Shown: piece after piece, positions 13,323-24,600 of the stretch
Numbering within the stretch: the stretch's first letter is position 1
Layout of the letters: every line of letters begins with the position of its first letter
NCBI GenBank assembly: GCA_036936605.1
Contig: JAUPFV010000001.1
Location: forward strand, 149,836,187 to 149,900,186
Source of the DNA: Limnanthes douglasii subsp. nivea
Lineage: Eukaryota; Streptophyta; Magnoliopsida; Brassicales; Limnanthaceae
Reading direction: 5' to 3'
DNA length: 64,000 nt
Notes under the pieces: model-generated
What the model was told of the DNA's origin: nothing
Seen by the model: only the letters and a program-made list of their open reading frames with translations
Databases searched by the model: none
Translations under genes and position numbers: made by a program

Positions 13323-13654
13323 TGATAAGGTATGATATCTTTGAGATCAGTAGACAGTAAAGGGTTGATAATTCTTTGAGGGGGAAAATTAGACCCAAAA
13401 TATATACGATATTGACTAAGCAGTGTGCTAGCCATATATATGTTTATGAAATATGTATAATAAAAAACCAACTTTGATGGGCTTGGAGGGTGATAGGTTT
13501 TCATGACCTGCACTGGTTAACCCATGAACCTAAACTTAATCTCTAAATACTCAAAATTATAATATTTAAGAAGGTTGGAACATTCCACCCTTTATTTAAT
13601 ACATGACCTAAACAATTACCAAAAATTCCATCCGGTCAGGTTTTATATGTATCA
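13323..13654 (+). repeat. T2 3' LTR
   Basis: It starts TGATAAGGTA after the purine-rich GAGAGCGCTGAGGGGGCTAGC-like tract and ends GTATCA, directly followed by the target-site copy ATATG. It is collinear with the 5' LTR. Confidence 0.85.
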
Positions 13655-13659
13655 ATATG

Positions 13660-14579
13660 GGTACGGTATTGGTCATGTGTGGATGATCCATACATGATAT
13701 GATTCATTCATCACTGATTATATGATAAGGTATTTGAGTTTCAATGAAAACATATGTATTATATATATTGTGTTATTTCTTCATGATGAGCAGTGATGCT
13801 TACCCCCGCTCAGTTTTATTATGTGCAAGTAATAAATAAATCTATAGTCGTAGCGTGTCTAGTCATATGGGGAACTTTAAGATATTAGTTTGTGTTGTTT
13901 TGTTAATCATGAGCTAAGTTATTACACCAGTTAGCCAACTTAAGTTTAGACTCATATTAAGTTTTTTGTTTTATTTAGTTTTTGTTCATGTTAAACACAT
14001 TTTAATGTTAATGTCGAGACTTTTTGAGTTGTTGACATGTATGTATATAACATAAATGTTCATATCCATATTTTCTCGTTGAACACGAATATTGTCTTTT
14101 ATTTATAGTATTGTATAACTACCTCGAAGGCTACATACATAACAATTTAGATTTTAAAGTTCTGTAAACTTTATAGACACGATAAAACTGTGGCAACGAG
14201 TGATGAGTAATGTACAATACGTAAAAATTAGTACAAGTCGTAGTTTTATGGTATTTTGAACTAATTTATCAATACATGCAATAATAATAATAATAAATAG
14301 ATGCAGAGCATAGTAAAGGACAAAAAATGCACGTCCCAAAGGATGACGAAGAGGTAGTTCAATCACAAGATGGAATATAACAAGATAATGAAGTATAAAT
14401 TAGTATGTTTAACTTAATATATATATATATACAAAGATTCATGCAACTTTAGTTCAATTATGAAAGATGAATGATGAACCGGGAATGTGTTATGAATGAT
14501 TCACAAGTATAACCCGCCAAAATTCTCTACCACGAAGAGTCCAGAAAAAGCAAAAAAGTGATTAAGAATAATTTAAATT
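13660..14579. other. no gene seen; AT-rich, possible LTR remnant
   Basis: It holds the right part of the split tandem repeat, a polypurine-poor AT-rich stretch, an (ATA) run at 14281-14296 and an AT run at 14418-14432. The position directly before a chromovirus-like gag suggests an old LTR and leader of that element, but I find no clear primer-binding site or matching partner. Confidence 0.3.
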
Positions 14580-16420
14580 ATATTTGAGGTAATGCAAATA
14601 CCAAGAGATGATATAGTGGTTCTAGATGTGTTTTACTTTACGAAGCGAGCTCAACATTTGTGGAAACATATATAGGCTATTTAAGATCTATTATTATAGC
14701 TAACAAGATTATGACATGGAAAAATTTGAAACGTGTGTTTAAAGATTTTTTTACAAAAGTTGTATAGAAAAAACTAGAAATAGTTTATGAATCTCAAACA
14801 AAAAAATATGTTTGTTGAGCAATATGAGGCAAAGTTCACAACTTTATCTTGTTATCCACTGAAGTTGTTGATTTATGAGAAAAAAGATGTCAACAATTTA
14901 AAGATGTATTACAATACAACATACGTGTAAAAATGATAGTAGCGAATGTGTAAATTTATAGGAGTTTAGTAGAGCTAAAATGGTAGAGAATGATCATGGT
15001 GAAGTTTTTCAATGTCCAATTGATAAAAAATAAGACATATATGATACCTGAGAGTTAAATAGATTTCAGACTACATCAAGATTTTAAAATTAATCTAGTC
15101 GTTGATATACTGGTCATTTATAAGTAATATTAGAGCTTTATCAGGATTTTCAACGAGTCATCCATCCGCACAAGCATCAACGCCAAGTATAAGATGTTAT
15201 CATTGTGGAATAATAAGACATATGACTATGGAATGTATGTTATCCAACCAACTATTTTATAAGAATATGGAAAATTATGACACATAGCTAGGGATTATAC
15301 ATCGAACACTAAAATTATGCATCTATAAACTTATCCATCATATCAAGGTAGAAGTCATAATGGAAGTCAATCCCTTTGTAGATGACATACACGAGATGAT
15401 ACAAGTAATAGTAACACATATGGTCAAAGTCGAGTGTTCACAATGACACGACGTGATGCACACACAATGCCATATATGATAACATGTACCATATGTATAT
15501 GATATATATTTATATGCATTAATATATTATGGATCTATGCATTCTTTTATCTTATATAACTTTACTAGAAAAATAGGTAAACCTATAGTAAAATTGAGTG
15601 AAGTTGATAGTATTAACACATGTTCGGGGTATGGTGGTTACAGACCACATATATAAAAATTGTTTTGGGTTAAAGAGTAGAACATGGGTACCTGACTTAC
15701 TACCTTTGGACATCGTTGCCTTTGATCTTATTTTGAGAACAATTTTTTTGTAAAGATCATGTGTTGATAAATTGATTTAGTAATAAGTAATTCTCAAAAT
15801 ACTTATGGAGAGAGATTTTATATTTTGTAGTGAGCGTAAGATTATACATACAAATGTATTTTAGTAGTTAAAATTATAGAGAGTTTAAAGAAATGATGTG
15901 ATTCCATATTGGCTTATACCTTTTAATAGTTTAAAACCAATTTCTCAATTACAAGATATCCACGTAGCTCAAGAATTTATAGATGTTTTTTTGAAAAATC
16001 GCTTGCTCTAGTACCCAAAGACCAATTGAGTTTGAATCGTTATAGTTTATCGTACCAAACCAATTTTTATTCCACCATATCGTCTGATGCCATCATAACT
16101 AAAGTAGTTGAATGTGCAGTTATAAGATTTATTACAACATGGTTTTATACAGCTAAACATGTCTGTATGGGGTGCAACCGTACTATTTGTAAAAATAATA
16201 ATGACACATTATTATTATTATTATTATTATTATTATGCATCAATTATAGACATATAAAAAAAGTTACTCCGATAAACAAATATATGTTACACAAAATTGA
16301 TGACTTGTTTGATCAATTGTGAGGTGCACAACTCAACTGACATGTTATATTTTTCTTAAAGAAGAGTGTTTTGCAAGTTACTTCTTGAAATGGTATGATT
16401 TTACTTATAGGTTTGTGAAT
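14580..16420 (+). pseudogene. chromovirus-like Ty3/gypsy gag-pro-RT remnant
   Basis: A second, unrelated gypsy lineage, broken throughout. The gag capsid region at about 14660-14990 reads MTWKNLKRVFKDFF, the typical M-T-W-x-x-F/L-K motif. A CCHC zinc knuckle (C-x2-C-x4-H-x4-C, CYHCGIIRHMTMEC) is at 15194-15236. At about 15975-16085 the protease-RT junction reads EFIDVFLKN and IFIPPYRLMP-like, a classic plant chromovirus order. RT continues at 16236-16322 (CINYRHIKKVTPINKY, KIDDLFDQL) and fades at 16380-16420. The aspartic protease core is not recognisable. There is a large internal loss after the RT palm start, and no integrase is seen. Confidence 0.65.
16208..16236. repeat. (TTA)n microsatellite inside RT
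   Basis: About nine to ten TTA units replace the codons between the KK-D-G-like and CIDYR-like RT motifs. This gives a polyleucine run in the translated frame. Confidence 0.85.
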
Positions 16421-16429
16421 AATTACAAC

Positions 16430-16975
16430 CAGTGGTGGAACTACCTTGGGGCAATAGGGTCCACCACCCCTTTACCATACGTAGATCATTTTGGTATAAT
16501 ATGAATTATTATTGAATTGTGGGTGGTTGTGTTGTAATATGGTATGAAATGTAATTGTTAGAAAGTATATGCGAAGTTATATTACCGTAAGACACCTCAT
16601 TACATACATGAGATACCTTTGTGGTGCTCGCTTTATCGACCAAAACGTTTTGCGACGGTCGGAGGCGCTGCAACCTCGTTTTGAAGCATCATGACGAAGC
16701 CATTGAAAACTATGTTCCAGTCTCTTATTGTTTTCATTCTTGATTTTGTCACTAATTACAACACTTTGGAAAAGTTCTATCACTGTTATAAACATGCAAA
16801 CCTCAAATTATCACTTTTATAAATATGTAAACCCCAAGTTTTATCACTTTTATAAATAGGTAAACCTCAAATTATCACTTTTATCACTTTTATAAATAGG
16901 CAAACCTCAAATTATATAAGTGTGATTACAACTTTTTTGGAAATTTTATATCACTTTTATCACTAAACTTTTATC
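16430..16975. repeat. short tandem repeats, no gene
   Basis: At 16790-16920 there are about four imperfect copies of a 35-45-bp unit containing AACCTCAAATTATCACTTTT and ATAAATAGGTAAACC. A related motif occurs at about 28120-28190 beyond T3. A GTGGTGGAACTACCTTGGGG block at 16433 resembles ends of old DNA transposons. Nothing coding is supported. Confidence 0.5.
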
Positions 16976-17270
16976 ATTTTTAGAGCTTATCTCTCTAAAA
17001 ACTGAATTCAAATTTTTTTCTACTCTAAGAATGGAAACAATAAAACAATCACACTTATAGAATTTGGAAAATCACTTAAGTACTTTACCAAAAGGAGATG
17101 CATCGTTTGAATAATAATTAGGGGCTATTAACCATAGATCACTTCTTTTTGAAGGATATGTGCAAGTACCTAAGGAAAAAACGACTGAGAGGTCTAATTA
17201 GAGACTGACACGTGTAAACAGAAGTTACTTGTTAAAGTCGTCACCTTTGAGTTTTCTAGTAATAAAAATC
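16976..17270 (-). other. possible remnant of another aORF promoter
   Basis: The TCTCTCTAAAAACTGAATTC block at about 16985 resembles the 5' leader of the T1 and T2 aORFs. TGACACGTGT at 17206-17215 matches the family G-box, followed as in T2 by a GTTAAAGTCGTCACCTTT-like stretch. It would be an orphan promoter fragment next to T3. Weak, by eye only. Confidence 0.35.
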
Positions 17271-17319
17271 ACTTTAGACCATGATGAGATTTTCTGTATA
17301 ATGGTTAACTCTTCAAACA

Positions 17320-17727
17320 TGGTGTGAATAATTATCGCCTGAGGGTAGGCTTGTAATTTGGTTGGTGTTTAATAGTAGTATGTGGGTGTTATATATTTAG
17401 TGTAGAGAGTAGAGAGATAATTAAGCTGGCTGGTAGCAGTTAATTCTCATTACCCACACTTAATGCAGGTGGTTGGGTATTTATACCCTAATGTTTGGGC
17501 CCTTATGGGCTTTCGGATCATGTTTAATGGACTCGGGTCATGTTCAAAGACCCATGAGCTCTAAGTAGGAGAGCAAGTAGCTTAGTCAAGTAGTGTTTAG
17601 GTTTTTTAGTACTTTTGTCATAGTTCGAACAGTCCTATAGTATGAGTGTTCGAAGTGATCTGTCCGGTCCGGAGGCTTTGGACCGATCTGTCCTTGTCCG
17701 GGGAGCATGCAGAATTCGGACTCATCA
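17320..17727 (-). repeat. T3 3' LTR (408 bp)
   Basis: On the plus strand it runs from TGGTGTGAATAATT to CGGACTCATCA. It is 23 bp longer than the other LTR because it contains ATAATTAAGCTGG...GCAG after a GAGAG repeat. A TATA box (TATAAATA on the element strand) lies inside. The GTCCGGTCCGG motif is repeated. Confidence 0.92.
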
Positions 17728-17741
17728 GGAGCCCCTTTTTT
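17728..17741 (-). other. T3 polypurine tract
   Basis: AAAAAAGGGGCTCC on the element strand abuts the 3' LTR start TGATGAG. T5 has the identical tract at 47190-47203, and T6 has nearly the same one at 61848-61861. Confidence 0.8.
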
Positions 17742-17894
17742 AGGTGTTTGTGCAAATACTCTTGTCAAAGACCTGAAAAACAGTCCGACATCAGGGGTAG
17801 TTTTAATTCGGACAGGTCTGTCAATTTGGGCTATGGGTTTATCCGGACTGATAAAGCTTCACGAATTCAAAACGGTTTTTGCCAGAGTTCGTTG

Positions 17895-18076
17895 GACACG
17901 TGTCACTATCTGATTGGTTGCTTCAGCCGTTTTTTCACCTTGAATTTCGAACCCACCTTCTTCGAAAAACAACCTCTTAATTAAAAGTGGTGACATCAGC
18001 GCCGTCTTTTAATCATTACCAACCTTTTCGAATTCTCCTAGGAATCAACTTCCTTTTTCAGATTTACTATAAATAC
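17895..18076 (+). promoter_or_regulatory. T3 aORF promoter: G-box, TGACATCAGC block and TATA box
   Basis: Three blocks are conserved with T5 and T6 in order and spacing. They are the palindromic G-box GACACGTGTC (17895-17904), TGACATCAGCGCCGTC (17991-18006) and a TATA box TATAAATA (18069-18076) about 100 bp before the aORF ATG. The G-box to ATG distance is 280 bp here and 279 bp in T6. A pyrimidine-rich leader follows. This points to antisense transcription from the element's own promoter, independent of the LTR. Transcription itself cannot be seen in sequence. Confidence 0.65.
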
Positions 18077-18174
18077 AAACTCATTTTCTACTGTTTTACC
18101 ATCTCTTTCACATTTACTCTGCAAAATTTCCCAAAGCTTTCTCTCTCTAAAGCAAAAACTTTGTTCGATAGTTT

Positions 18175-21032
18175 ATGTTTACAGCGAGGAATGCTCTGGT
18201 CAAAGGCGGGTGGCTCAACCTTTCTGAGTTAGAGAAGGCTCAAAAAGTCGAAAGAGAAAGACGAATTGCGGCAGGGTTACCCACTTCGCCTGTTGATAGA
18301 CCAATCACCTCTGCTACAGAGTCAGATCAAGGCTCTTCTTCTTCTAAAGTCACTAAGCCTAGAAAACTATTTCAAACCAACCTCTCCCCCATTATCTCTG
18401 GTTCCTTAGTTCAGGAATCGGAGCCTTTTGTCGAGCCAGAAGTAACAGCTACTAGCCTAAAAAAACCCTCACCCTTCATAGCAATGGGGTCGGATACGGA
18501 GCACTCCCCTGAGAAGCTAGTTGATATGAGGAAAGGCCGGTTAGTCAAAGGCCAAGGGTCTAAAAACACTCCCTCAAAGTCGGGGGCAAAAGACAGCAGC
18601 ACCGGGTCAGAGGTGCCTATTAGAGCCCCCAAGGACAGACTGTCCGGTCCGGAGGGCACCAATTCAAGCCTTCAAAGAGAAACACCTGCTCCGGAAACTC
18701 TACCGGAGGCCAGAGGCCAAAATAACACCGAGGCCCAGCAGTCCGGAGACAAGGCTGAGTCAAACTTGAACCCTCCCCCCACTACAGCTGCTGAAATCCC
18801 TTCGACAATTATGGAGGAAGTGATGGAGGACTCTGTTGAAGAGGCCCCATTTGAGTCTGAGCCCTCCGGTCAGACCAGTAGAGAGATAGTTGCCAAGAAG
18901 GACAAAGGCAAAAAGAAATTGTATTTGAGGCATCCGGATCTGCCGGAGAGCCTCGAAGGAAGAGTGGGGCCTTGTTTTCACAAGGTCAGCGTTAATTACC
19001 TCTTTTCTTTGCAAAACATCAACCACGCATTCATCCACACAGCTGAGCTGGGCAGGATGCGTACGAAGTGGGGCATACCAGAAAATGTGAAGATCAGGAT
19101 TCATGTACACCCAGAGACTCCCATGGACTACACGTTGAGTGAAGTTGTTATGTTTACAGAGCTATTTAACTGGGGACTCAGATTCCCACTGGACCCAGAG
19201 ATTGTCAGATACTTCCATCTGATAAAACTCTGTCCGAGCCAGCTGAGCCCCAATGCCTGGTATACCCTCATCTCTTGCATCATGGCATCAAGGCTGTCCG
19301 GGATCCCTCTGCCAATGGAGGAGTTTGCTGCCGTGGCCAGTCTTTGCAGAAACCACCACATCCCCTTTTACCATTTCAATATGGGGGATGACTTCAAGGC
19401 TGTGGACGATCTGTTGGAGGCGGAGAGGAATTGGAGGACCCAGTTCCTATTTGTTAGTGGAGCTTGGGAGAATGGAAGAAAAATCAAGTCCGGAGAGAAC
19501 CCAAGCCTTCTCAGAAGCAGGTGGAGGAGTGATTGTAAGTTTTCGACTTTATACTTTTGTTTCTTTCCCTTTTTTTAAAGTAGTTTGAACTAATGGGTCT
19601 CACTTTTGCCTTGGCAGTACTGCCCAAGGAGTTCAGTGACTATCAGAAAGCCGGGCAGGCTACTTGTGGCAAGATTAATGCATGGACTGCTGAGAAGTGG
19701 GGGAACCGATCACACACTGCTTTTACCAGTGTCAACTTGGCAATGTCTCACTTGTGGAACATCACAGGTCGGAGAGACTTGACTTGGGAGGAGCTCACCA
19801 CTCAGCCTCCTCCAGACGTTGTGCTTAAGAGGACCCATGAACTAGATGGGACACTCTTCCTGCCAGGCCGGGCCAAAGCCCCGAGCAAGATGAAAGGCCA
19901 GAAGAAGAAGGGCAAGAAGGTGGTGGGTGGTGCTAACCCTGCTGATGCAAAGAAGGATGCTCCAATAGACCCGGAGGGGCCAGCTCAGAGCCAAATCGAT
20001 GCTGCTCTCTTGGAAGTGGTGGAGCAAGAGACTGAAAAGCAAGAAGCGAACCTCCCAAAACCTCCAAGGGCTTCCAAGAGAAATTATAAACAGGGAAGCG
20101 AAAGCACAGACCGGGAGGCCAAGAAGAAGAAGACTTCTAAGGGAGACGAGCTTTCTCTCCGGGCTCCGGAGCCTTCCTTCCAAGCTGATCCTACTGATCC
20201 AACGCATGCCGAGGAGATTCCGGGTGACTTTCATACCGATGAGGTTGAGGGGGGAGATATCAACATTGATGGAGTAGACATCACCGGTCTTGGTGAGCTT
20301 GGTGAATACTTCCTCAATCTTCCCAAAGATGACTTTGCCGGGACTTACATTCCTCCGAGCACCTCCAACACGGTCACTTTTAATGGTAAGACCTTTATCG
20401 TTTCTAGTGAAAGGGATGTCATAGCCCACTCTTTGTTAAGCAACGTTCAGCCTGTACTTGTGTTGGAGAGACAAGTTCGAAGTCAGGCAGACATCATCAA
20501 AGATCTCAAGTCTGACAAAGAGAAGCTGTCCGATGACCTTCGCACTGCCACTTCCAATGCTGCCATGTTAAAGGAGGAAACTAAGGATTTGAAGAGAAAC
20601 CAAAAGGCAAGCACCACAAAAGTTGCCACCTTAAAGGACACCATTAGAGATCTCCGGGAGAAGCTGTCCGGTCTGGAGAAAGACCTTGCTACCTCAAATG
20701 GAGAATCCAAGGCCAAAGACCAAATCATCTCCAACTTGACCAATGACAAGATTGCTCTCGAAAATACAGTGTCCAAGGCTGCTGAGGAGAAAACCACTTT
20801 GCTAAAGGAGCAGGAGGCCAAGATTCAAGCCAAGATTGACGCTTATGCCACCCAAATGATCGACAGCCAGGAGGAAATGTATGCCAAGGTGAGGTCTGAC
20901 ATGGTTATACTCTTCCATGAGAAATTTCCAAAGAGGAACCTAGGGGACTTATGGCTTCATGTTGAGTCTGACAACCTCCCGTATCATACAATGGCTGATG
21001 GAGACTTGCATGGTTACTCTAGTATCCGATGA
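18175..21032 (+). CDS. T3 antisense extra ORF (aORF), two exons, 924 aa
   Basis: A protein encoded opposite to gag-pol, in the 3' part of the element. Exons are 18175-19534 and 19618-21032; joining them restores one frame of 924 codons. The ATG at 18175 is shared with T1 and T6. Layout: conserved start MFTARNALVKGGW; Ser/Pro/Glu-rich residues 40-250; conserved domain about 251-450 (GPCFHKVSV, WGLRFPLDPEIVRYF, CPSQLSPN, SCIMASRLSGIPLPMEEF); basic patches near 544 (KGQKKKGKK) and 622; a long coiled coil about 735-880; a conserved FHEKFPKRNLGDLW near 895. The central domain resembles the plant putative gypsy-type transposon family (Transposase_28), by recollection. Extra antisense ORFs are known in Tat elements such as Grande. 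Function is unknown; nuclear or chromatin binding is only a guess. Compared with T5, a single-base loss near 21030 removes the acidic C-terminal tail. Confidence 0.8.
19535..19617 (+). other. intron of the T3 aORF (83 nt)
   Basis: Donor GAT-T|GTAAGT and acceptor TTGGCAG|TACTGCCCAAGG. It has a T-rich tract before the acceptor and stops in frame if retained. The intron interrupts a codon after its first base. T5 and T6 have a GT-AG gap at the same codon and phase with diverged intron sequence, which supports a real spliced intron rather than a frameshift. Confidence 0.85.
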
Positions 21033-21618
21033 CAAAAAACGTATCGGGGAGAGCTCAGACGAAAATCAGGATGATCCTAAGGGAAAGAAGAAGGTAAACG
21101 AACCTGAGCCATCTTCAAAGGCTCGACCTTAATTTATGAACCGTTTTTTTTACTTTGTATTCAGATTAAAGTCCTTGGAAGGCCAAGGCATTCTTTTTGT
21201 AATCGTGTCCGGCATCTGACCGGATAGGTTTTCTATTCTGTTTTTGAAAATTTGAAAAGTCCTTGGGAGGCCAAGGCACTTTAAGTTATTTTAATGAATA
21301 TCTTTGTTTCATGCAATTCTCATCTTCTTTCATAGTCTGTTCCAATATTGATGGCTAGAGTTTAAATAGCCTTTAGATATTTCATAGTGAGAGTGTTTAA
21401 GTTCTCTGGCTAGAGTTTAAATAGCCCTTAGTTATTTCAATCCGGATAGTGTGACAAAGGACAAAACTTAAAATACTTGGGAAAATTTTTAAGAAGGCAT
21501 CAAATTTTATTCAAAAGCCCGGACACCTCATTAAAACCTCCCCGTGCCACCAGGGAGGAAAGAGTATGCCCCCAAATATTTACATGGATGTTTAAACAAG
21601 TAAATATTTACACAAATG
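21033..21618. other. T3 spacer between aORF and pol
   Basis: The out-of-frame end of the aORF tail (to about 21132) is followed by non-coding DNA. It has short direct repeats: AGTCCTTGGAAGGCCAAGGCA twice (about 21171 and 21259) and GGCTAGAGTTTAAATAGCC twice (about 21353 and 21410). This equals the tandem-repeat spacer of T2. It is probably the shared 3' end of two convergent transcripts. Confidence 0.7.
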
Positions 21619-24600
21619 CTACTCCAAGTATATCCGGAGATGCTCGATGTTCCAAGGATGAGTCAAAACTCTTCCATCTTTGTCCTCCAACCAATATGTT
21701 CCACGTTTAATTCTTTCAACAACCATATACGGACCTTCCCAAGTTGGGGCCAGCTTTCCGAACAGCTTTTCTTTAGTGTGTAAGAAGACTTTCCTTAATA
21801 CCTTGTCCCCTGGTTGGAAATCTCTTCTTTTAACTTTGGAAGCAAACCTGTTTCTCATCAAACCCTGATAGTGTGCAACTCTAAGGTGAGCTTTAACTCG
21901 TCTTTCTTCTATCAAATCAAGTTGACCTCTGATTGCCACCTCGTTAGCGTGTTCGGAGAAGTTATGAACACGAAATGAAGGGAGAGTTGCTTCTATGGGA
22001 GCTACTGCATCCATCCCATAGACCAAAGCAAAGGGTGACTCTTGTGTTGCAGCCACAGGTGTTGTCCGGTAGGCCCATAGGACCTCTTGTAGATAACTAG
22101 GCCACTTCCCAGCAGCCCCTTCCAAATTCTTCTTTAAACCGGACAGTATAGTTCTATTAGCCACTTTAACTTGCCCATTCGCTTGTGGGTGGAAAGGTGA
22201 AGAGAAACAATGTTGTATACCCCTTGAGGCATAAAAGCTCTTCATTTCCCTATTGTCGAACTGTGGCCCATTGTCTGTTGTTATCTTTTGTGGGACACCA
22301 AATCTGCAATAGATGTTGGATAAAATGAATTTTATAACAGCTTTTGATGTTGTTCCTGCTAGAGGGGCTGCTTCAATCCACTTCGAAAAGTAGTCTATGG
22401 CCACAATTATAGTTTTGCGTCCTCTGGACGCCACAGGGAGAGGCCCTACTAAATCCAACCCCCATGGAGAAAAAGGAATAGGCTCAGAAATTGACTCTAA
22501 AGGAATGGCTGGGACATGAATTTCATTGCTGTACCTCTGGCATGGGTCACACCTTCTTACCAATTCCTTAGCATCTTTCATGATTGATGGCCAATAGTAA
22601 CCGGCCAGTAAAACTCTTCTTGTTAAAGCTCTGAATCCACAATGGGCTGATCCCTCACCATCATGCAATTCAGAGAGGACTACTTGAGACTCTTCATCCC
22701 CCAAACAGCGCAGGAGAGGTTTACTATAAGATTTTTTATACAACACTTCTCTCAATATGATGAAACCACGAGCCTTGTGTTTCAATTTTCTGGCTAGTGA
22801 CTTATCCGGAGGCACGACACCATCAGAGAGATATTGCAGGAGAGGAAACCTCCAGTCTTGAGGTTGTTTCACTTGCACTTCAAAAAATTTCTCTTCTTTT
22901 ACCCTTACTAAGTTGAATGGAAGGGCTTTCCAGCACATGGATCCATGGATATGACTCCGTATATGCTATGGTTGCTAACGAGTCTGCTAGCTCATTTTCC
23001 GCCCGGGGTATGTGCTCATAGACAACACCTTTAAACTTGAGTGCTTCATTTTTTAGGATGAGTAAATATTTCACAAGCTGCTCCTTCTTAGCCTCAGATT
23101 GGCCTTGGGCATGGTGGATAAGAAGTTGGGAGTCACTTAGTAGCCTGACCCTCTTGGCCCCACAAATGTAGGCTAACTTTAAACCAGCTATAGCCACTTC
23201 GTATTCAGACTCATTATTAGATGCCCTGAAAGCAAAAAAAATAGCCTGGTACATTTTGTCTCCATATGGAGAAGTTAAACACACCCCTGCACCACATCCC
23301 ATAGTGCTAGATCCACCATCTGTTCGGACGACCCATACCTTTTTATCTTTTATGTCAGTTGTTTGCTCCGAATCCCTGTCGGAGTGAAATTCAACCAAAA
23401 AATCAGCCACAACTTGGGCCTTGACTGTTGTTCGAGGAGCAAAGTCTATGTCGAAGTCCCCCAACTCTACTGACCACTTAGTCATTCTGCTTGAAATGTC
23501 TGCCTTTTAGAGGATATTCTTCAGGGGAAAAGAAGTCCGGACGATGATGGGATGAGCCTGGAAATAAGGCCTCATCTTCCTTGCATCTATCACTTGGGCT
23601 AATGCTAATTTTTCGAGTTTCAAGTAACGCTTTTCTGCATCTATCAAACTTTTGCTGATGTAGTACACTGGATGGGGATGACCATCGACCTCCCTTACAA
23701 ACACAGCACTGATGGCACAACTTGAAACTGACAAATATACGAAGAGTGTCTCCCCATCAACTGGCTTAAACAAAGTTTTGGGGGAGGACATGTGCTTCTT
23801 GATCTCATTGAAAGCCTCATCACACTGTGGGGTCCAATCGAATCCCTTTGCACCCTTCAAGGTTTGAAAGAAAGGGGCACACCTGTCCGAAGACCTTGAG
23901 ATAAATATGTTTAAGTCAGCTAATCTCCCCGTTAACCGCTGTACTTCTTTAATATTTCGAGGAGGCTCCATATGGAATAGAGCATTGAGCTGGTCCAGAT
24001 CGGGCTGTATTCCATGCTCACTTATAATATAGCCTAGAAAATTCCCGGACTACACTCCGAACACACATTTTTCTGGGTTTAATTTCAGATTCACTTTTAC
24101 CAAGTTGGAAAAAGTTTCTTGGAGATCGGACAAGTGCAATTGCTCATCCACACTCTTCACCATCATGTCATCAATGTACACTTCCATATTTCTTCCGATT
24201 TGATCAGCAAAAGCTTTGTTTACTAATCTCTGATAAGTAGCCCCAACATTTTTCAACCCAAACGGCATTACCTTGTAGCAATGAAGACCTCTGTCAGTGA
24301 CAAATGTGGTATGCTCTTGATCCTTTGGATCTACTTGAATCTGATTGTATCCGGAGAAGGCATCCATAAAGGAAAGTAGCTTGTTCCCAGAGGTGGAGTC
24401 TACTAACTGATCAATCCGGGGGACCGGATACAAATCTTTTGGGCAAGCTCTATTGATATCTGTGAATTCAATGCACATGCGCCACTTGCCATTTTTCTTC
24501 TTTACCAGAACCGGATTGGCAGTCTACAAAGGATACTGAGACTCCTTGATGTGCCCCATCTTTGTGAGCCTGTCAACCTCTTGCACAATGACATCAGCCT

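Larger units (their letters stand above)
3332..13654 (+). mobile_element. T2: complete but decayed Tat-lineage Ty3/gypsy element
   Basis: A full-length 10.3-kb element bounded by two related LTRs (3332-3717 and 13323-13654) and a perfect 5-bp target-site duplication ATATG (3327-3331 and 13655-13659). Order: 5' LTR, primer-binding site, gag-pro, RT, RNase H, second RNase H, integrase, tandem-repeat spacer, antisense aORF, 3' LTR. All reading frames are heavily broken. Its LTRs differ far more from each other than those of T3 or T5, so it is the older insertion. Confidence 0.85.

Noticed and set aside
16026..16322. Polyleucine 98-codon protein
   Set aside because: The leucines are a TTA microsatellite inside a dead reverse transcriptase.
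17323..17727. T3 LTR beginning at TGTGAATAA
   Set aside because: Shifting the end three bases to TGGTGTGAATAA gives TG...CA ends and a perfect AAACA duplication on both sides; the shorter form gives none.
19842..20429. 195-codon minus-strand ORF
   Set aside because: It lies fully within aORF exon 2 of T3 and has no recognised motif; the plus-strand frame is conserved in T5, this one is not.
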